Below are positions 41,116 through 51,050 of a stretch of DNA of 64,000 nt, in pieces. Position 1 is the first letter of the stretch; every line of letters starts with the position of its first letter. Source of the DNA: Actinomadura rayongensis (GTDB lineage: Bacteria > Actinomycetota > Actinomycetes > Streptosporangiales > Streptosporangiaceae). Made by a program: the position numbers and the translations under genes. The stretch is taken from contig NZ_WUTW01000001.1 in assembly GCF_009831215.1 (NCBI RefSeq), positions 1,817,423 to 1,881,422 of the forward strand. Direction: 5' to 3'. The notes under the pieces were generated by a model, which saw only the letters and a program-made list of their open reading frames with translations, searched no databases and was not told where the DNA came from.

Positions 41116-42375
41116 GTGCTGAAGAGGTTCACTTCCGGTGCCCTCGTGGTCGTCGTGGGCGGGGCGGCGCCCGCCTGGGGCGGCGGCCCGCCGTCCGCCC
41201 GGACGTGGGACGGCGCCGGGTCCGGCGAGCGGCCCGACGCCCGCCGGACCGTCACGTCCGCGCGGGCCGTCGTCGCGCCGCGCTACACCGCCGCGGCCCG
41301 GATCGCGCCCGGCGCGGTGCTGCGGACGTTCGAGACGTCCGGGTCCGCCGGGAAGGTCCGCGGCGTCCTGGTCGAGGTCGACCTGCGCGAGCGCCGCGTG
41401 CGCCTCGGGCTGCTGCACCCGCCCGCGGTCGCCGCCCGGCGGACGGTCTCGGCGATGGCCGCGTCCCGGCGGGCCGTCGCCGGGATCAACGGCGACTTCT
41501 TCGACATCACGACCACCGGCGCGTCCAACGGGCCCGAGATCGACGACGGGCGCCCGCTCAAGGCCGCCGTCCCGGACGGGCAGCGGTTCGGGCCGCAGCC
41601 CCCGCCGGCCGCGACCACCGAGGACGTCCTCGGGGTCAGCGCGGCCCGCCGCGCCTACGTCACGCGCCTGCACCTCACCGGCAGCGTCCGGTCCGGCGGG
41701 GTGCAGGTCGCGCTGCGCGGCCTCAACCAGTACGCGCTGCCCGTCGGCGGCGCGGGGGCGTTCACGTCCGCGTGGGGCACGGCGTCGCGGCGGCGCGCGG
41801 TGTGCGGCACCGACTCCGACCGGCGCGGGCCGTGCTCGTCCGACACCGCCGAGGTCGCCGTGCGCGGCGGACGGGTCGTCACCGTGAAGGTGGGCGTGGG
41901 CGGCGGCGCGATCCCGGCGGGCACGACCGTGCTCGTGGGCCGCGACGGCGCGGCGCGGTCGCTGCGCAAACTGCGTCCGGGCGACCGCGTCAGCGTCGGA
42001 TACCGGCTCACCGGGCCGCACAAACTGCGGTTCGCCGTCGGCGGGTTCCCGATCCTGCGCGACGGCGCGCCGTCCGACGGGCTCGTCCCCGGAGGCGCGG
42101 CGCCGCGCACGGCGGCGGGCGTCAGCCGCGACGGCCGCCGCGTCTACCTCGTCGTCGTGGACGGACGCTCCGAGGACAGCGGCGGCCTCACCCTCGGCGA
42201 ACTGTCCGCGCTGCTCGCCCGCGCCGGCGCCGACGACGCCGTCAACCTCGACGGCGGCGGCTCGTCCGCGCTCGTCGCCCGGGCGCCCGGCGCGCGCGGC
42301 ACGACCGTCCGCAACCACCCGTCCGACGGGTCCGAACGCGCCGTCGCCAACGGCATCGGCGTGTTCACCCGCTGA
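41116..42375 (+). CDS. Secreted phosphodiester glycosidase family protein
   Basis: 419 residues: signal peptide (cut near 20-25, after AAPAWG), then a NAGPA-type phosphodiester glycosidase domain. Diagnostic motifs are VAGINGDFFDI (about 115-126), VSRDGRRVYLVVVDGR and AVNLDGGGSSALVAR near the C terminus. The family removes sugar phosphodiester caps; in actinomycetes the target is likely a cell-surface or extracellular polymer. The stop overlaps the convergent cupin-like gene by 11 bases. Confidence 0.85.
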   Translation: MLKRFTSGALVVVVGGAAPAWGGGPPSARTWDGAGSGERPDARRTVTSARAVVAPRYTAAARIAPGAVLRTFETSGSAGKVRGVLVEVDLRERRVRLGLLHPPAVAARRTVSAMAASRRAVAGINGDFFDITTTGASNGPEIDDGRPLKAAVPDGQRFGPQPPPAATTEDVLGVSAARRAYVTRLHLTGSVRSGGVQVALRGLNQYALPVGGAGAFTSAWGTASRRRAVCGTDSDRRGPCSSDTAEVAVRGGRVVTVKVGVGGGAIPAGTTVLVGRDGAARSLRKLRPGDRVSVGYRLTGPHKLRFAVGGFPILRDGAPSDGLVPGGAAPRTAAGVSRDGRRVYLVVVDGRSEDSGGLTLGELSALLARAGADDAVNLDGGGSSALVARAPGARGTTVRNHPSDGSERAVANGIGVFTR

Positions 42376-43000
42376 GGCCCGCGAGCGCGGCCCGCGCCAC
42401 CGTCCGCAGCGCCGCGCCCTCGCACGGCCGCCGCGCCACCCGGTGCGCGGCGCCGCCGAGCGGACCGAGCGACAGGTTCGGCAGGCCGGGCCGCTCCGCC
42501 CCGAGCGCGATCGTCGCCGCGCCGTCCGCGGCGACGACGCTCTCATGGAACACCCCGGCCCGCAGCCGGTACACCGCGCCCGCCCCGAACCGCTCGGCCG
42601 TGCCCGCCGCGTGCCGGACGGTCCGCTCCGTGGGGCGCAGCTCGTCGCCGTCCGGGCCGCTGGTCACCGCGAACAGCCGGTGCGTCGGACGCCCGTCCGG
42701 CGCCAGCTCAGGCAGCCGGTTCCCCACCGCGCCGAACAGCACGTAGCTGTCCAGCTCCCAGCTGTGGCAGTGGATCGCGGACGTCGTGGGCGCCGCCGCC
42801 GGAAGCTCCGACGTCCACACGTGCAGGCACACGCCCGCGCCGCCGTCCCGCTCCACCGGCAGGCACACGAACCCGAGCGGATGATGGACCGCCGCGACGC
42901 CCGGACCCGCCGCCCGCTCCAGGATCTCCCGCGCCCACGCCCGCAGCGCCCCGTGGTCGGGCGTCCCGGACAGGTGCGCGGCCAGCTCGTCCCGTTTCAC
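42365..43000 (-). CDS. Cupin-like protein of unknown function
   Basis: Not assigned to a named family. 211 residues; the core looks like a single cupin: IHCHSWELDSYVLFGAVGN (His-x-His and a nearby Glu) about 80-100 and YRLRAGVFHESVV about 140-155 with the second-motif His. Either a metal-dependent enzyme or a small-molecule binder. GTG start with GGAGGAGG 4-5 bases upstream. It follows the two-helix membrane gene by 18 bases and is probably in one operon with it. Confidence 0.7.
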   Translation of the reverse strand: MKRDELAAHLSGTPDHGALRAWAREILERAAGPGVAAVHHPLGFVCLPVERDGGAGVCLHVWTSELPAAAPTTSAIHCHSWELDSYVLFGAVGNRLPELAPDGRPTHRLFAVTSGPDGDELRPTERTVRHAAGTAERFGAGAVYRLRAGVFHESVVAADGAATIALGAERPGLPNLSLGPLGGAAHRVARRPCEGAALRTVARAALAGLSG

Positions 43001-43018
43001 GCGCCTCCTCCGGACCGG

Positions 43019-44050
43019 TCACGCGGGCGACGGCGCCCCCGGACGCAGCGCCTTGCGGACGATGTCGATCACGTCGCGGTCGGTGTACGAACGCGGGACC
43101 GGCAGGTCCAGCACCTCGAACAGGCGGCGGATCTCCTCGATCGTCGGCTCGTCGCCGAGCGGCACCGTCCGCGCCCGCTCCAGCGGCACCCGCCGCGCCT
43201 GGTCCAGGCTCGTCTGCAGCTCCGCCGCGCACCAGCCGTAGTAGAACTTGCCGCTGTCCACGACGAGCACGTCGCTCGCCGGGTTGTCCCGGGTGACGAT
43301 CACGTGCGACGCCGACAGGTCGTAGCGCAGCGTCGTCATCGTCCGGGACAGGCCGAGGTCGATGTCGAGCATCGCGAACCGCTGTTTGTGCCAGCACGCC
43401 GCGAGGATCGTCGCCATGACCTCCTTGCGGACCCGCTCGCCCGTCCACCGGCCGCCGACGTCGCCCGGACGCGGCTCGGGCAGCGACGCCTTGTGCCGCG
43501 CCAGCGTCTCGCACACCACGTCGTCGGTCGGATCCACCAGTTCCACCCGGAACAGCAGCGTGCGGCGCTCGCGGCGGGCCTCGGCGACGCAGTCGGGCAG
43601 CGTCCGGTCCCGGAAGTACGAGCCGGTGCCGCCCTTGTAGAACCATCGGTCGGTGCGGCGCCGCGCCTCGTCCAGCACCTGGTCGACCTGGGCCCGGCTC
43701 ACCACGCGGACGACGGACGTCTCGTCCAGCGCGCGGCGCGCCCCGTCCACGACGCCCTCGAACCGCTCGATCTGCTCCATCCGCCCGGCCAGCTCGGCGA
43801 GCGTCCGCGTCGAGTCCCGCAGGGAGTCGCGGACCTCCTCCTCCACCGGCCCGCGCCGCGCCCGGTCCCGCAGGACGGACGTGGCCATCAGCCCGACCAC
43901 CGCCAGCACCGCGCTGTTGGTCACCTCGGTCTCGTGCGGAATGTTCACCCCGAGCCCGAGGACCGCGACCACCACGGCGATCACGAGGGCGACGAAGGCG
44001 TCGGCGTTCTTCCCGAGCCACACGGCGAATCGGGTCATGATTGGCGGCAT
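43019..44050 (-). CDS. Two-helix membrane protein with unassigned cytoplasmic domain
   Basis: 343 residues. Two membrane helices (about 19-38 and 46-63) joined by a short loop, then a coiled-coil-like segment (about 68-115), then a soluble domain of about 220 residues with no motif I recognise; notable parts are WFYKGGTGSYFRDRTLP, VELVDPTDD and DSGKFYYGWCAAELQ. The 2TM-plus-soluble layout is seen in some membrane effectors of defence systems and in membrane sensors, so either is possible. ATG 44050 is chosen for AAGGA about 5 bases upstream; ATG 44038 is possible. Co-directional with the cupin gene. Confidence 0.7.
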   Translation of the reverse strand: MPPIMTRFAVWLGKNADAFVALVIAVVVAVLGLGVNIPHETEVTNSAVLAVVGLMATSVLRDRARRGPVEEEVRDSLRDSTRTLAELAGRMEQIERFEGVVDGARRALDETSVVRVVSRAQVDQVLDEARRRTDRWFYKGGTGSYFRDRTLPDCVAEARRERRTLLFRVELVDPTDDVVCETLARHKASLPEPRPGDVGGRWTGERVRKEVMATILAACWHKQRFAMLDIDLGLSRTMTTLRYDLSASHVIVTRDNPASDVLVVDSGKFYYGWCAAELQTSLDQARRVPLERARTVPLGDEPTIEEIRRLFEVLDLPVPRSYTDRDVIDIVRKALRPGAPSPA

Positions 44051-44175
44051 CCCCGTCCTTGTCGGCGCCGACATCGTAACCACGGCCGGGGACGCGGGCC
44101 ACCGGCCGCGGGCGGGCGGCGGCCCGGGCCGCGCGGGGTCCGCGCCGGTTCAACGGGGGTTATAGGGTCCTGACC

Positions 44176-45414
44176 ATGCACGGGCGGGGGTTCGACGCAC
44201 CGTCCCGGGCGGCAGCGTCGCCGCCGGGGCGTTCGCCTGCCCGTGCCCGGATCCACGCCGTCCTCGCCCCGTGCGCCCGCGCGCTGCGGTGGCCGACGGT
44301 CCGGTCGGCGGTCCTGGACGTCGCGCTCGCCGTCGGGTTCGCCGTCGTGGACGGTCTGTTCCTCTACTTCGCCTACCAGCACTTCTGGCTCCCGCCCGGC
44401 GTCGTCGCGGCGTGCGGGGCGGTCGGGGCGCTGGCGATCGTCGTCCGGCGCCGGTTCCCGGTGACGCTCGCGCTGTTCTCCCTGGTCTTCGGGACGGTCA
44501 CCGGCGGCGCGGGCTTCGCCGTCCTCGTCATCCTGTACTCGCTCGGCGCGTACGCGCCGTCACGGCGGACCGCCCTCGCCGTCACCGGGGTCGGCTACGC
44601 GGTGTCGCTGGTGTTCACCGGCCCCACGGACGCGGACGGGTCGTTCGTCGCGCAGGCCGGGTTCGGGCTGGCGTTCACCGCGCTGCCGCTCGTCCTCGGC
44701 CTCTACATGGGCGCGCGCAAGCAACTCCTCGCCTCGCTGCAGGAGCGCGCCGCGCGGCTGGAGCGCGAGCAGGGGCTGCTCGCCGAGCGCGCCCGCGCCG
44801 AGGAGCGGACGCGCATCGCCCGCGAGATGCACGACGTCGTCGCCAACCGGGTCAGCGTCATGGTCGTCCACGCCGGGGCGCTGCGCGCGATCGCCCGCAA
44901 CGACCCCGAGCGGGCCGCCGAGACGGCCGCCGTGATCGGCGAGATGGGCCGGCAGGCGCTCCAGGAGCTGCGGCAGGTCGTCGGGGTGCTGCGGCAGGGC
45001 GAGGAGGCCGTCGCGTCGGACGTCCCGGGCGTCGCCGAGGTCCGCGACCTCGTCGGGCAGTCCGGCGCGACCGGGCTGCGGGTCGAGCTGGACGTCCACG
45101 GGGAGGAGCGGCCCATGCCGCCCGCCGTCGGACGGACGGTCTATCGCATCGTCCAGGAGGCGCTGACGAACGTCCACAAGCACGCCGGGGACGCCGCCAC
45201 GTCCGTCGCGCTGCGGATCCTGCCCGAGGCCGTCGAGGTGGAGATCGTCAACGAGCCGCCGCGCGACCGGCCCCGGCACGGCCTGCCGAGCGGCGGGAAC
45301 GGCCTGGTCGGGCTCCGCGAGCGGGTCACCGCGCTCGGCGGCCGGTTCGCCGCCGGTCCCGGGGCGCGCGGCGGCTACTCCGTCACCGCCCGGCTGCCGC
45401 TACCCGCCTCCTGA
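44176..45414 (+). CDS. Orphan sensor histidine kinase (HisKA_3 type)
   Basis: 412 residues: four to five membrane helices (about 43-185), a short coiled coil (190-215) and the dimerisation/phosphoacceptor box RIAREMHDVVANRVSVMV with the reactive His, then the ATPase domain with N box IVQEALTNVHKHA and G boxes GNGLVGLRERV. HisKA_3 kinases normally pair with LuxR-type regulators, but none is adjacent. TATAGG lies 10 bases before the ATG, giving a nearly leaderless mRNA if it is a -10 box. Confidence 0.88.
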   Translation: MHGRGFDAPSRAAASPPGRSPARARIHAVLAPCARALRWPTVRSAVLDVALAVGFAVVDGLFLYFAYQHFWLPPGVVAACGAVGALAIVVRRRFPVTLALFSLVFGTVTGGAGFAVLVILYSLGAYAPSRRTALAVTGVGYAVSLVFTGPTDADGSFVAQAGFGLAFTALPLVLGLYMGARKQLLASLQERAARLEREQGLLAERARAEERTRIAREMHDVVANRVSVMVVHAGALRAIARNDPERAAETAAVIGEMGRQALQELRQVVGVLRQGEEAVASDVPGVAEVRDLVGQSGATGLRVELDVHGEERPMPPAVGRTVYRIVQEALTNVHKHAGDAATSVALRILPEAVEVEIVNEPPRDRPRHGLPSGGNGLVGLRERVTALGGRFAAGPGARGGYSVTARLPLPAS

Positions 45415-45516
45415 CCTGCGGAAATAATCGGCCGACCGGGATTGTCGTACCTCTTGCATAGAGTGTGGGGAGCCGGTTGCCGGAACGTCCGGAGCGGCCC
45501 GCGCGGGAGGGTGGTC

Positions 45517-47634
45517 ATGCGGCCTGTCACGGACCTGAAGCGCCGTGTGGCGCCCATCGAGGTCGTCACCGAGATGAAGCCCTCGGGCGACCAGCCCGAG
45601 GCGATCCGGCAGCTCGCCGAACGCGTCCGGCGCGGCGAGAAGGACTCGGTGCTCCTCGGCGCCACCGGCACCGGCAAGACCGCCACGGTCGCCTGGCTGG
45701 CCGAGCAGGTGCAGCGGCCGATGCTGGTCATGCAGCCGAACAAGACGCTCGCGGCCCAGTTCGCCAACGAGCTGCGCGAGATGCTGCCCAACAACGCGGT
45801 CGAGTACTTCGTCTCGTACTACGACTACTACCAGCCCGAGGCGTACATCCCGCAGACCGACACCTACATCGAGAAGGACTCCTCGATCAACGACGAGGTG
45901 GACCGGCTGCGCCACTCGGCGACGAACTCGCTGCTCACCCGGCGGGACACGATCGTCGTCGCCTCGGTGTCGTGCATCTACGGCCTCGGCACGCCGCAGG
46001 AGTACGTGGACCGGATGGTCACGCTGCGGGTCGGGCAGGAGATCGAGCGCGACCAGCTCCTCCGCGACCTCGTCGCGATGCAGTACACCCGCAACGACCT
46101 GGCGTTCACGCGCGGCACCTTCCGCGTCCGGGGCGACACGATCGAGATCATCCCGCAGTACGAGGAACTGGCCGTCCGGATCGAGATGTTCGGCGACGAG
46201 ATCGAGAAGCTCGCCACCCTGCATCCGCTGACCGGCGAGGTGCTGTCGGAGGACGAGGAGCTGTACGTCTTCCCCGCGTCGCACTACGTCGCCGGGCCGG
46301 AGCGGATGGAACGGGCGATCCGCGACATCGAGGCCGAGTTGACGGAGACGCTGGCCGTCCTGGAGGCGCAGAACAAGCTGCTGGAGGCCCAGCGGCTCCG
46401 GATGCGCACCACCTACGACATCGAGATGATGCGGCAGGTCGGCACCGCGTCCGGGATCGAGAACTACTCGCGGCACATCGACGGCCGCGCGGCCGGGACG
46501 GCGCCGAACACGCTGCTGGACTACTTCCCCGAGGACTTCCTGCTCGTCATCGACGAGTCGCACCAGACCGTCCCGCAGATCGGCGCGATGTACGAGGGCG
46601 ACGCGTCCCGCAAGCGGATGCTGGTCGAGCACGGCTTCCGGCTGCCGTCGGCGATGGACAACCGGCCGCTGAAGTGGGAGGAGTTCCTGGAGCGCATCGG
46701 GCAGACGATCTACCTGTCCGCGACGCCCGGGCCCTACGAGATGGGCCGGGTCCAGGGCGACGTGGTGGAGCAGGTCATCCGCCCGACGGGCCTGGTCGAC
46801 CCGCAGATCGTCGTGAAGCCCACCAAGGGGCAGATCGACGACCTCGTCCACGAGATCCGCGAGCGCACCGAGCGGGACGAGCGCGTCCTCGTCACCACGC
46901 TCACCAAGAAGATGGCCGAGGACCTCACCGACTACCTGCTGGAACTCGGCATCCAGGTCCGCTACCTGCACAGCGAGGTCGACACGCTGCGGCGGATCGA
47001 GCTGCTGCGCGAACTGCGCTCGGGCGACTTCGACGTCCTCGTCGGCATCAACCTGCTGCGCGAGGGCCTGGACCTGCCCGAGGTGTCGCTCGTCGCGATC
47101 CTGGACGCCGACAAGGAGGGCTTCCTGCGGTCGGAGACGTCGCTGATCCAGACGATCGGCCGCGCGGCGCGGAACGTGTCCGGCCAGGTCCACATGTACG
47201 CCGACAAGGTCACGCCGTCGATGCAGCGGGCGATCGAGGAGACCGAGCGGCGCCGCGCCAAGCAGGAGGCGTACAACGCCGAGCACGGCATCGAGCCGCG
47301 CGCGCTGCGCAAGCGCATCGCCGACATCCTCGACTCCCTCGCCCGCGAGGACGCCGACACCGAGACCCTGATCGGCGGCGGGGGCCGACAGCAGAGCCGC
47401 GGCAAGGCGCCCGTGCCGGGGCTGGCGTCGCGCAGCCGCGAGGCGGGCCGGCACGCCGCCGACCTCGTCGGCGAGCGTCCGCGCGCCGAGCTGGAGTCGC
47501 TGATCGAGCAGATGACCGAACAGATGCACCAGGCCGCCGCCGACCTGCAGTTCGAACTCGCCGCCCGCCTGCGCGACGAGATCAAGGAACTGAAGCGCGA
47601 ACTGCGCGAGATGAAAGAGGCCGGTGTGAGCTGA
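45517..47634 (+). CDS. uvrB: Excinuclease ABC subunit B
   Basis: Damage-verification helicase of nucleotide excision repair. 705 residues: Walker A GATGTGKT (about 47-54), the beta-hairpin [12 protein letters not shown] that probes the lesion, DEAD-like VIDESHQT, helicase domain 2 ending in [11 protein letters not shown], and a C-terminal UVR motif (about 660-695) that binds UvrC. ATG 45517 has GGGAGG 6 bases upstream; the open frame continues to 45442 but without a site. TAGAGT at 45459-45464 is a possible -10. Confidence 0.97.
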   Translation: MRPVTDLKRRVAPIEVVTEMKPSGDQPEAIRQLAERVRRGEKDSVLLGATGTGKTATVAWLAEQVQRPMLVMQPNKTLAAQFANELREMLPNNAVEYFVSYYDYYQPEAYIPQTDTYIEKDSSINDEVDRLRHSATNSLLTRRDTIVVASVSCIYGLGTPQEYVDRMVTLRVGQEIERDQLLRDLVAMQYTRNDLAFTRGTFRVRGDTIEIIPQYEELAVRIEMFGDEIEKLATLHPLTGEVLSEDEELYVFPASHYVAGPERMERAIRDIEAELTETLAVLEAQNKLLEAQRLRMRTTYDIEMMRQVGTASGIENYSRHIDGRAAGTAPNTLLDYFPEDFLLVIDESHQTVPQIGAMYEGDASRKRMLVEHGFRLPSAMDNRPLKWEEFLERIGQTIYLSATPGPYEMGRVQGDVVEQVIRPTGLVDPQIVVKPTKGQIDDLVHEIRERTERDERVLVTTLTKKMAEDLTDYLLELGIQVRYLHSEVDTLRRIELLRELRSGDFDVLVGINLLREGLDLPEVSLVAILDADKEGFLRSETSLIQTIGRAARNVSGQVHMYADKVTPSMQRAIEETERRRAKQEAYNAEHGIEPRALRKRIADILDSLAREDADTETLIGGGGRQQSRGKAPVPGLASRSREAGRHAADLVGERPRAELESLIEQMTEQMHQAAADLQFELAARLRDEIKELKRELREMKEAGVS

Positions 47635-47683
47635 CCCCGCGTCCGCTGTGAGTGTTCCTGATACGACCGGAGGAATGGGCGGG

Positions 47684-48634
47684 ATGACGGCGGCGATGCC
47701 CACGCAGGACGACGTGCTCGGGTACTTCGACACGTTGTCGAACTGGGGGCGCTGGGGCGACGACGACGAGCGCGGCACGCTGAACCACATCACCGACGAC
47801 GTCCGGCTCGCGGCGGCGCGGGCGGTGCGGCACGGCCGGAGCGTGTCGTGCGCGTGGGAGATCGCCGTGCCGGACGAGATGGAGCGGTCGACCACGGCGT
47901 GCCCGTGCGCCGCCGACATGCCGGGCGCCGAGCACATGCCGTCGCCCACGTTCGCCAACGACCGGCGCTGGGGCTTCTCGTCCGAGCGGCTCGGCCTGAT
48001 GTTCCACGGCAACACCGTCACCCACGTCGACTCGCCGTGCCACATCTTCTGGGACGGCGCGATGTACAACGGGCGGTCGCACGCGCTGGTCGACCCCGCC
48101 ACGGGATCGGGGTGGGCGGCCGTCACGGCGGCGGCGGACGGGATCGTCACGCGCGGCGTCCTGCTGGACGTCGCGCACGTCCGCGGCGTGCCGTGGCTGG
48201 AGCCGGGCGAGGGTGTGTTCCCCGAGGATCTTGAAGCGGCCGAACGTCGGCAGGGCGTGCGGGTCGGTCCCGGCGACGCGGTGCTGCTGCGGACCGGGTA
48301 CGGCCGGTTCCGGCACGAGAACGGCGCGGGCGGCGGCCACACGCAGGCCGGATGGCACGCGTCCTGCCTGCCCTGGCTTCACGAACGCCGGGTCGCGCTG
48401 ATCGGCGCCGACACCCCGCAGGACGTCCAGCCGTCCGGCTACCGGGACGTGCTGATGCCCGTCCACGCGGTGGGCCTCGTCGCGATGGGCCTGTGGCTGC
48501 TCGACAACTGCGACCTGGAGGCGTGCGCGGCGACGGCCGCCGACCTCGGCCAGTGGGACTTCCAGCTCGCGGTCGCGCCGGTCCGCTTCGCCGGGACGTC
48601 CGGCAGCCCGGTCAACCCGATCGCCACCTTCTGA
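47684..48634 (+). CDS. Cyclase-family (kynurenine formamidase-like) metal hydrolase
   Basis: 316 residues of the cyclase superfamily, which hydrolyses amides or cyclises polyketides with a divalent metal. The metal motif is HGNTVTHVDSPCH (H-x-x-T-x-x-H-x-D-x-x-x-H form), followed by GVLLDVAHVRG and the C-terminal LIGADTPQDVQPSG segment. Substrate unknown; the large-subtype length argues against simple kynurenine formamidase. ATG 47684 with GGAGG about 10 bases upstream is preferred; GTG 47648 is possible. Confidence 0.8.
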   Translation: MTAAMPTQDDVLGYFDTLSNWGRWGDDDERGTLNHITDDVRLAAARAVRHGRSVSCAWEIAVPDEMERSTTACPCAADMPGAEHMPSPTFANDRRWGFSSERLGLMFHGNTVTHVDSPCHIFWDGAMYNGRSHALVDPATGSGWAAVTAAADGIVTRGVLLDVAHVRGVPWLEPGEGVFPEDLEAAERRQGVRVGPGDAVLLRTGYGRFRHENGAGGGHTQAGWHASCLPWLHERRVALIGADTPQDVQPSGYRDVLMPVHAVGLVAMGLWLLDNCDLEACAATAADLGQWDFQLAVAPVRFAGTSGSPVNPIATF

Positions 48635-48669
48635 CCGGCAAGACCGCCGGGCGCGACCACCGGGCGCGG

Positions 48670-49050
48670 TCAGGGCTTCTGCCAGAGCAGGGAGTAGCCA
48701 GAGCAGGCGGCGGCGGAAGCGGCTGCCGGGCAGGACGCGGCGGGACGTCCGGCGCATCTCGCCCCAGGACTCGCGGGGGTCCCGGACCCCGGTGCGAACA
48801 GCTCCGGGTGGGTGCCGGGGAAGCCCGTCTCGGCGAAGCGCGCGTGCGGGAGATCGCCGCAGTGGGCGCGCGCCGCCGCGATCATCTCCGGGGAGCGGTC
48901 GACGCCCGTCACGTGCCGCGCGCGGGCGGCGAGCTTCCGGATCAGTGTTCCGTCTCCGCAGCCGACGTCCAGCGCGCGCCCGCACCCGTCCGGCACGAAG
49001 CCGAGCACGAGCGGGTGGTAGTGGACGTTGTGGTTCCACTGCTCGTCCAT
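48670..49050 (-). pseudogene. Decayed class I SAM methyltransferase
   Basis: The N-terminal part reads normally on the minus strand (MDEQWNHNVHYHPLVLGF, then motif I ALDVGCGDGTL and VTGVDRSPEMIAAA). After FAETGFPGTHPELFAPG the central strands and the conserved core that should follow (about 60-80 residues) are missing. The known C-terminal block continues in another frame as RDPRESWGEMRRTSRR and VLPGSRFRRRLLW, and the last codons YSLLWQKP return to the first frame: between LLW and YSLLW two bases are lost (expected CGC, only C seen). An internal deletion plus a 2-base frameshift therefore destroyed the gene. Confidence 0.8.
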
Positions 49051-49071
49051 CGGCCGGACTCTACCGGCGCG

Positions 49072-50355
49072 TCACCGTTTGAACAGGAACGTCAGGAACG
49101 CGATCGTCGTGAACGCCACGAGGATGTAGAAGAACACGTACATCATCAGCGCCACCGCCGCGAGCACGAGCACCGCGAACACGATGATCGACACGATCGT
49201 GATCACGGCCGTCCCGACGATCAGCCCCGCGACGTTCGCCACCGCGCCCTGCGCGAGCGACCCGGCCGTCAGCTCGCCGGGCGATCCCGGGTCGGGCAGC
49301 GCCACCGACACGGCCGCGATCACGGCGAACAGCAGCAGCCCGTCCGCCGACGCGAAGAACTTCAGCACCTCCCACAGGGCGGTCACCGGCCATTCGAGCG
49401 CCCAGGTGTTCAGGGCGTCGTGCAGCCACGGCGTCCGGATCGCGAACGGTCCCGCCGCGATGGCCGCCGAGTGCTCGTAGATCGCCTTCCACCCGAACAG
49501 CACGCCGAGCACGATCGCGTAGACGATGAACCGCAGGACGCGTCCCGGCGGCACCGCCCCCGACACGATCAGGCCGCCCGCCAGCAGCGGATACCCGATC
49601 ATCACCGCCAGGCCGAGCAGCAGCACCAGCAGATACGCCGGATACAGGAACGTCGCCCCGATGACGTTCACCTCCAGCCCGATGCGCGGCAACGCGTAAC
49701 CGAACGCCAGGTTGTTGAACACCGGCACCCAGGCACCGAGAGACAGGACGGCGACGATCCCCCCGGCGGGCTGGGGGATCTGGACGCCGATCCAGACGAG
49801 CAGCACCGCGACCGCGACGAAGCACGCCACGAAGATCACCATCAGCCAAAGCGGCCCCATATGGGCGGAATCGTTGCTCGTGCAGTCGGGGTTGTCCCCG
49901 AAGCAGTCGAACAGCGCCGACCGGTTCGCCCCGGCATCGCCGCGCTTCCACCGGTGGTCCACCGACTGGTAGGCGACCGTCACCTTCAGCGCGGCCGACG
50001 TCGCGACGACCCGTCCCGCCGACGACAGCAGCACCGCCCGGAACTCCTCGTCGGAGTCGAGCCGGGAGAACAGCACGCGGAACGAGCCGTCCCGGGCCGT
50101 CGTGACGTTCGCGGCGGCCTCCCACTCGCCGCCGAACATGCCGCCCTCCCGCTCCAACCGGACGTCGCGTCCGGACCCGGCGCCGGGGAACCGCCCGCTG
50201 ACCGTCACGGGTTCGCGGTTGTTCGGGTGCGCGGGCGAGACGTGCAGGGACGGCCCGTCGCCGCGCGCCCCGGCCGGGGCCAGGACGAGGACGCTCAGCG
50301 CGACGAACAGCCCCGCGAGCAGGGCGAGGACGCGCGGCATGCCGGAACGGGGCAC
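49072..50355 (-). CDS. Exported polytopic membrane protein, function unknown
   Basis: 427 residues: signal sequence (about 6-26), an extracytoplasmic beta-rich domain (about 30-130) that resembles an Ig-like or surface-sensing module (VSGRFPGAGSGRDVRLE), a Cys-containing loop, then about seven membrane helices (from about 165). No known motif. GTG 50355 has AAGGAG 5 bases upstream; ATG 50340 is an alternative. It lies 44 bases after the response regulator gene on the same strand, so it is likely controlled by or partnered with that system. Confidence 0.75.
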   Translation of the reverse strand: MPRSGMPRVLALLAGLFVALSVLVLAPAGARGDGPSLHVSPAHPNNREPVTVSGRFPGAGSGRDVRLEREGGMFGGEWEAAANVTTARDGSFRVLFSRLDSDEEFRAVLLSSAGRVVATSAALKVTVAYQSVDHRWKRGDAGANRSALFDCFGDNPDCTSNDSAHMGPLWLMVIFVACFVAVAVLLVWIGVQIPQPAGGIVAVLSLGAWVPVFNNLAFGYALPRIGLEVNVIGATFLYPAYLLVLLLGLAVMIGYPLLAGGLIVSGAVPPGRVLRFIVYAIVLGVLFGWKAIYEHSAAIAAGPFAIRTPWLHDALNTWALEWPVTALWEVLKFFASADGLLLFAVIAAVSVALPDPGSPGELTAGSLAQGAVANVAGLIVGTAVITIVSIIVFAVLVLAAVALMMYVFFYILVAFTTIAFLTFLFKR

Positions 50356-50399
50356 GCGGTCTCCTTCGTGAAGGGCGGCGGGAGCGGCCGGCCCGGGGG

Positions 50400-51050
50400 T
50401 CAGGCGGGGGGACGGTCGGTGAGGCCGAGGGGCTCCAGCCCGAGGGCCCGCTCCAGGTCGGCGGGGGAGTGGTCGCGCAGGTAGGCGGCGAACTTCGCCT
50501 TCACCTGGTCCATGTAGCCGGCGGCGGTCTTCTCGGTGAGGAACAGCCGCCCGGCGATGCCGCGGAACGACTCGCCGCGCGCCCGCCCGGCGAGCACCTG
50601 CCGTTCGCGCGGCGACAGCGACGGCAGCGCGCCGCGCCGTCCGGCCAGCTCGGCGAGCCCGGTCAGCGCCGGCGTGATGACGATCCGCCCGGCGGCCACG
50701 TCGGCGGCGGCGGTCGCGAGCGCGTCCAGCGGCTCGGCCTTGTGGACGATCCCGCGCGCCCCCGCGTGCAGGCACGCGACGAGCACCGCCCGCCGCCGCT
50801 CCCCGGTGTAGACGAGGACGCGGAACCCGGCGCGCGCGACGGCGGCGACGGCGTCCGGGCCGCGCGGGCCGGGCCGGGCGCCCGTCCCGGCGAGCGCGAG
50901 GTCGAGCAGGACGACGTCGGCGGCCGGGGCGGCGGCGAGGAAGTCGGGGACGCCCGCGAACGCAGCCACAACGTCCAGGCCGGGGACGAGCCGCGCCAGC
51001 CCGTCCCGGATCAGCGTGTCGTCGTCGATCGCGACGGCGCGGACGCTCAC
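50400..51050 (-). CDS. LuxR/NarL-type response regulator
   Basis: 216 residues: receiver domain with the DDD acidic patch near the start (VAIDDDTLIRDGL), phosphoacceptor Asp in DVVLLDLAL, Lys in HKAEPLDAL; C-terminal LuxR HTH (LSPRERQVLAGRARGES in two parts and LFLTEKTAAGYM). Binds DNA when phosphorylated by the kinase encoded just upstream, whose stop overlaps the GTG start (GTGA). Confidence 0.88.
   Translation of the reverse strand: MSVRAVAIDDDTLIRDGLARLVPGLDVVAAFAGVPDFLAAAPAADVVLLDLALAGTGARPGPRGPDAVAAVARAGFRVLVYTGERRRAVLVACLHAGARGIVHKAEPLDALATAAADVAAGRIVITPALTGLAELAGRRGALPSLSPRERQVLAGRARGESFRGIAGRLFLTEKTAAGYMDQVKAKFAAYLRDHSPADLERALGLEPLGLTDRPPA

Noticed and set aside
48352..50484. 710-residue plus-strand open frame
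   Set aside because: Antisense to the methyltransferase pseudogene and the membrane protein gene; Arg/His-rich artefact.
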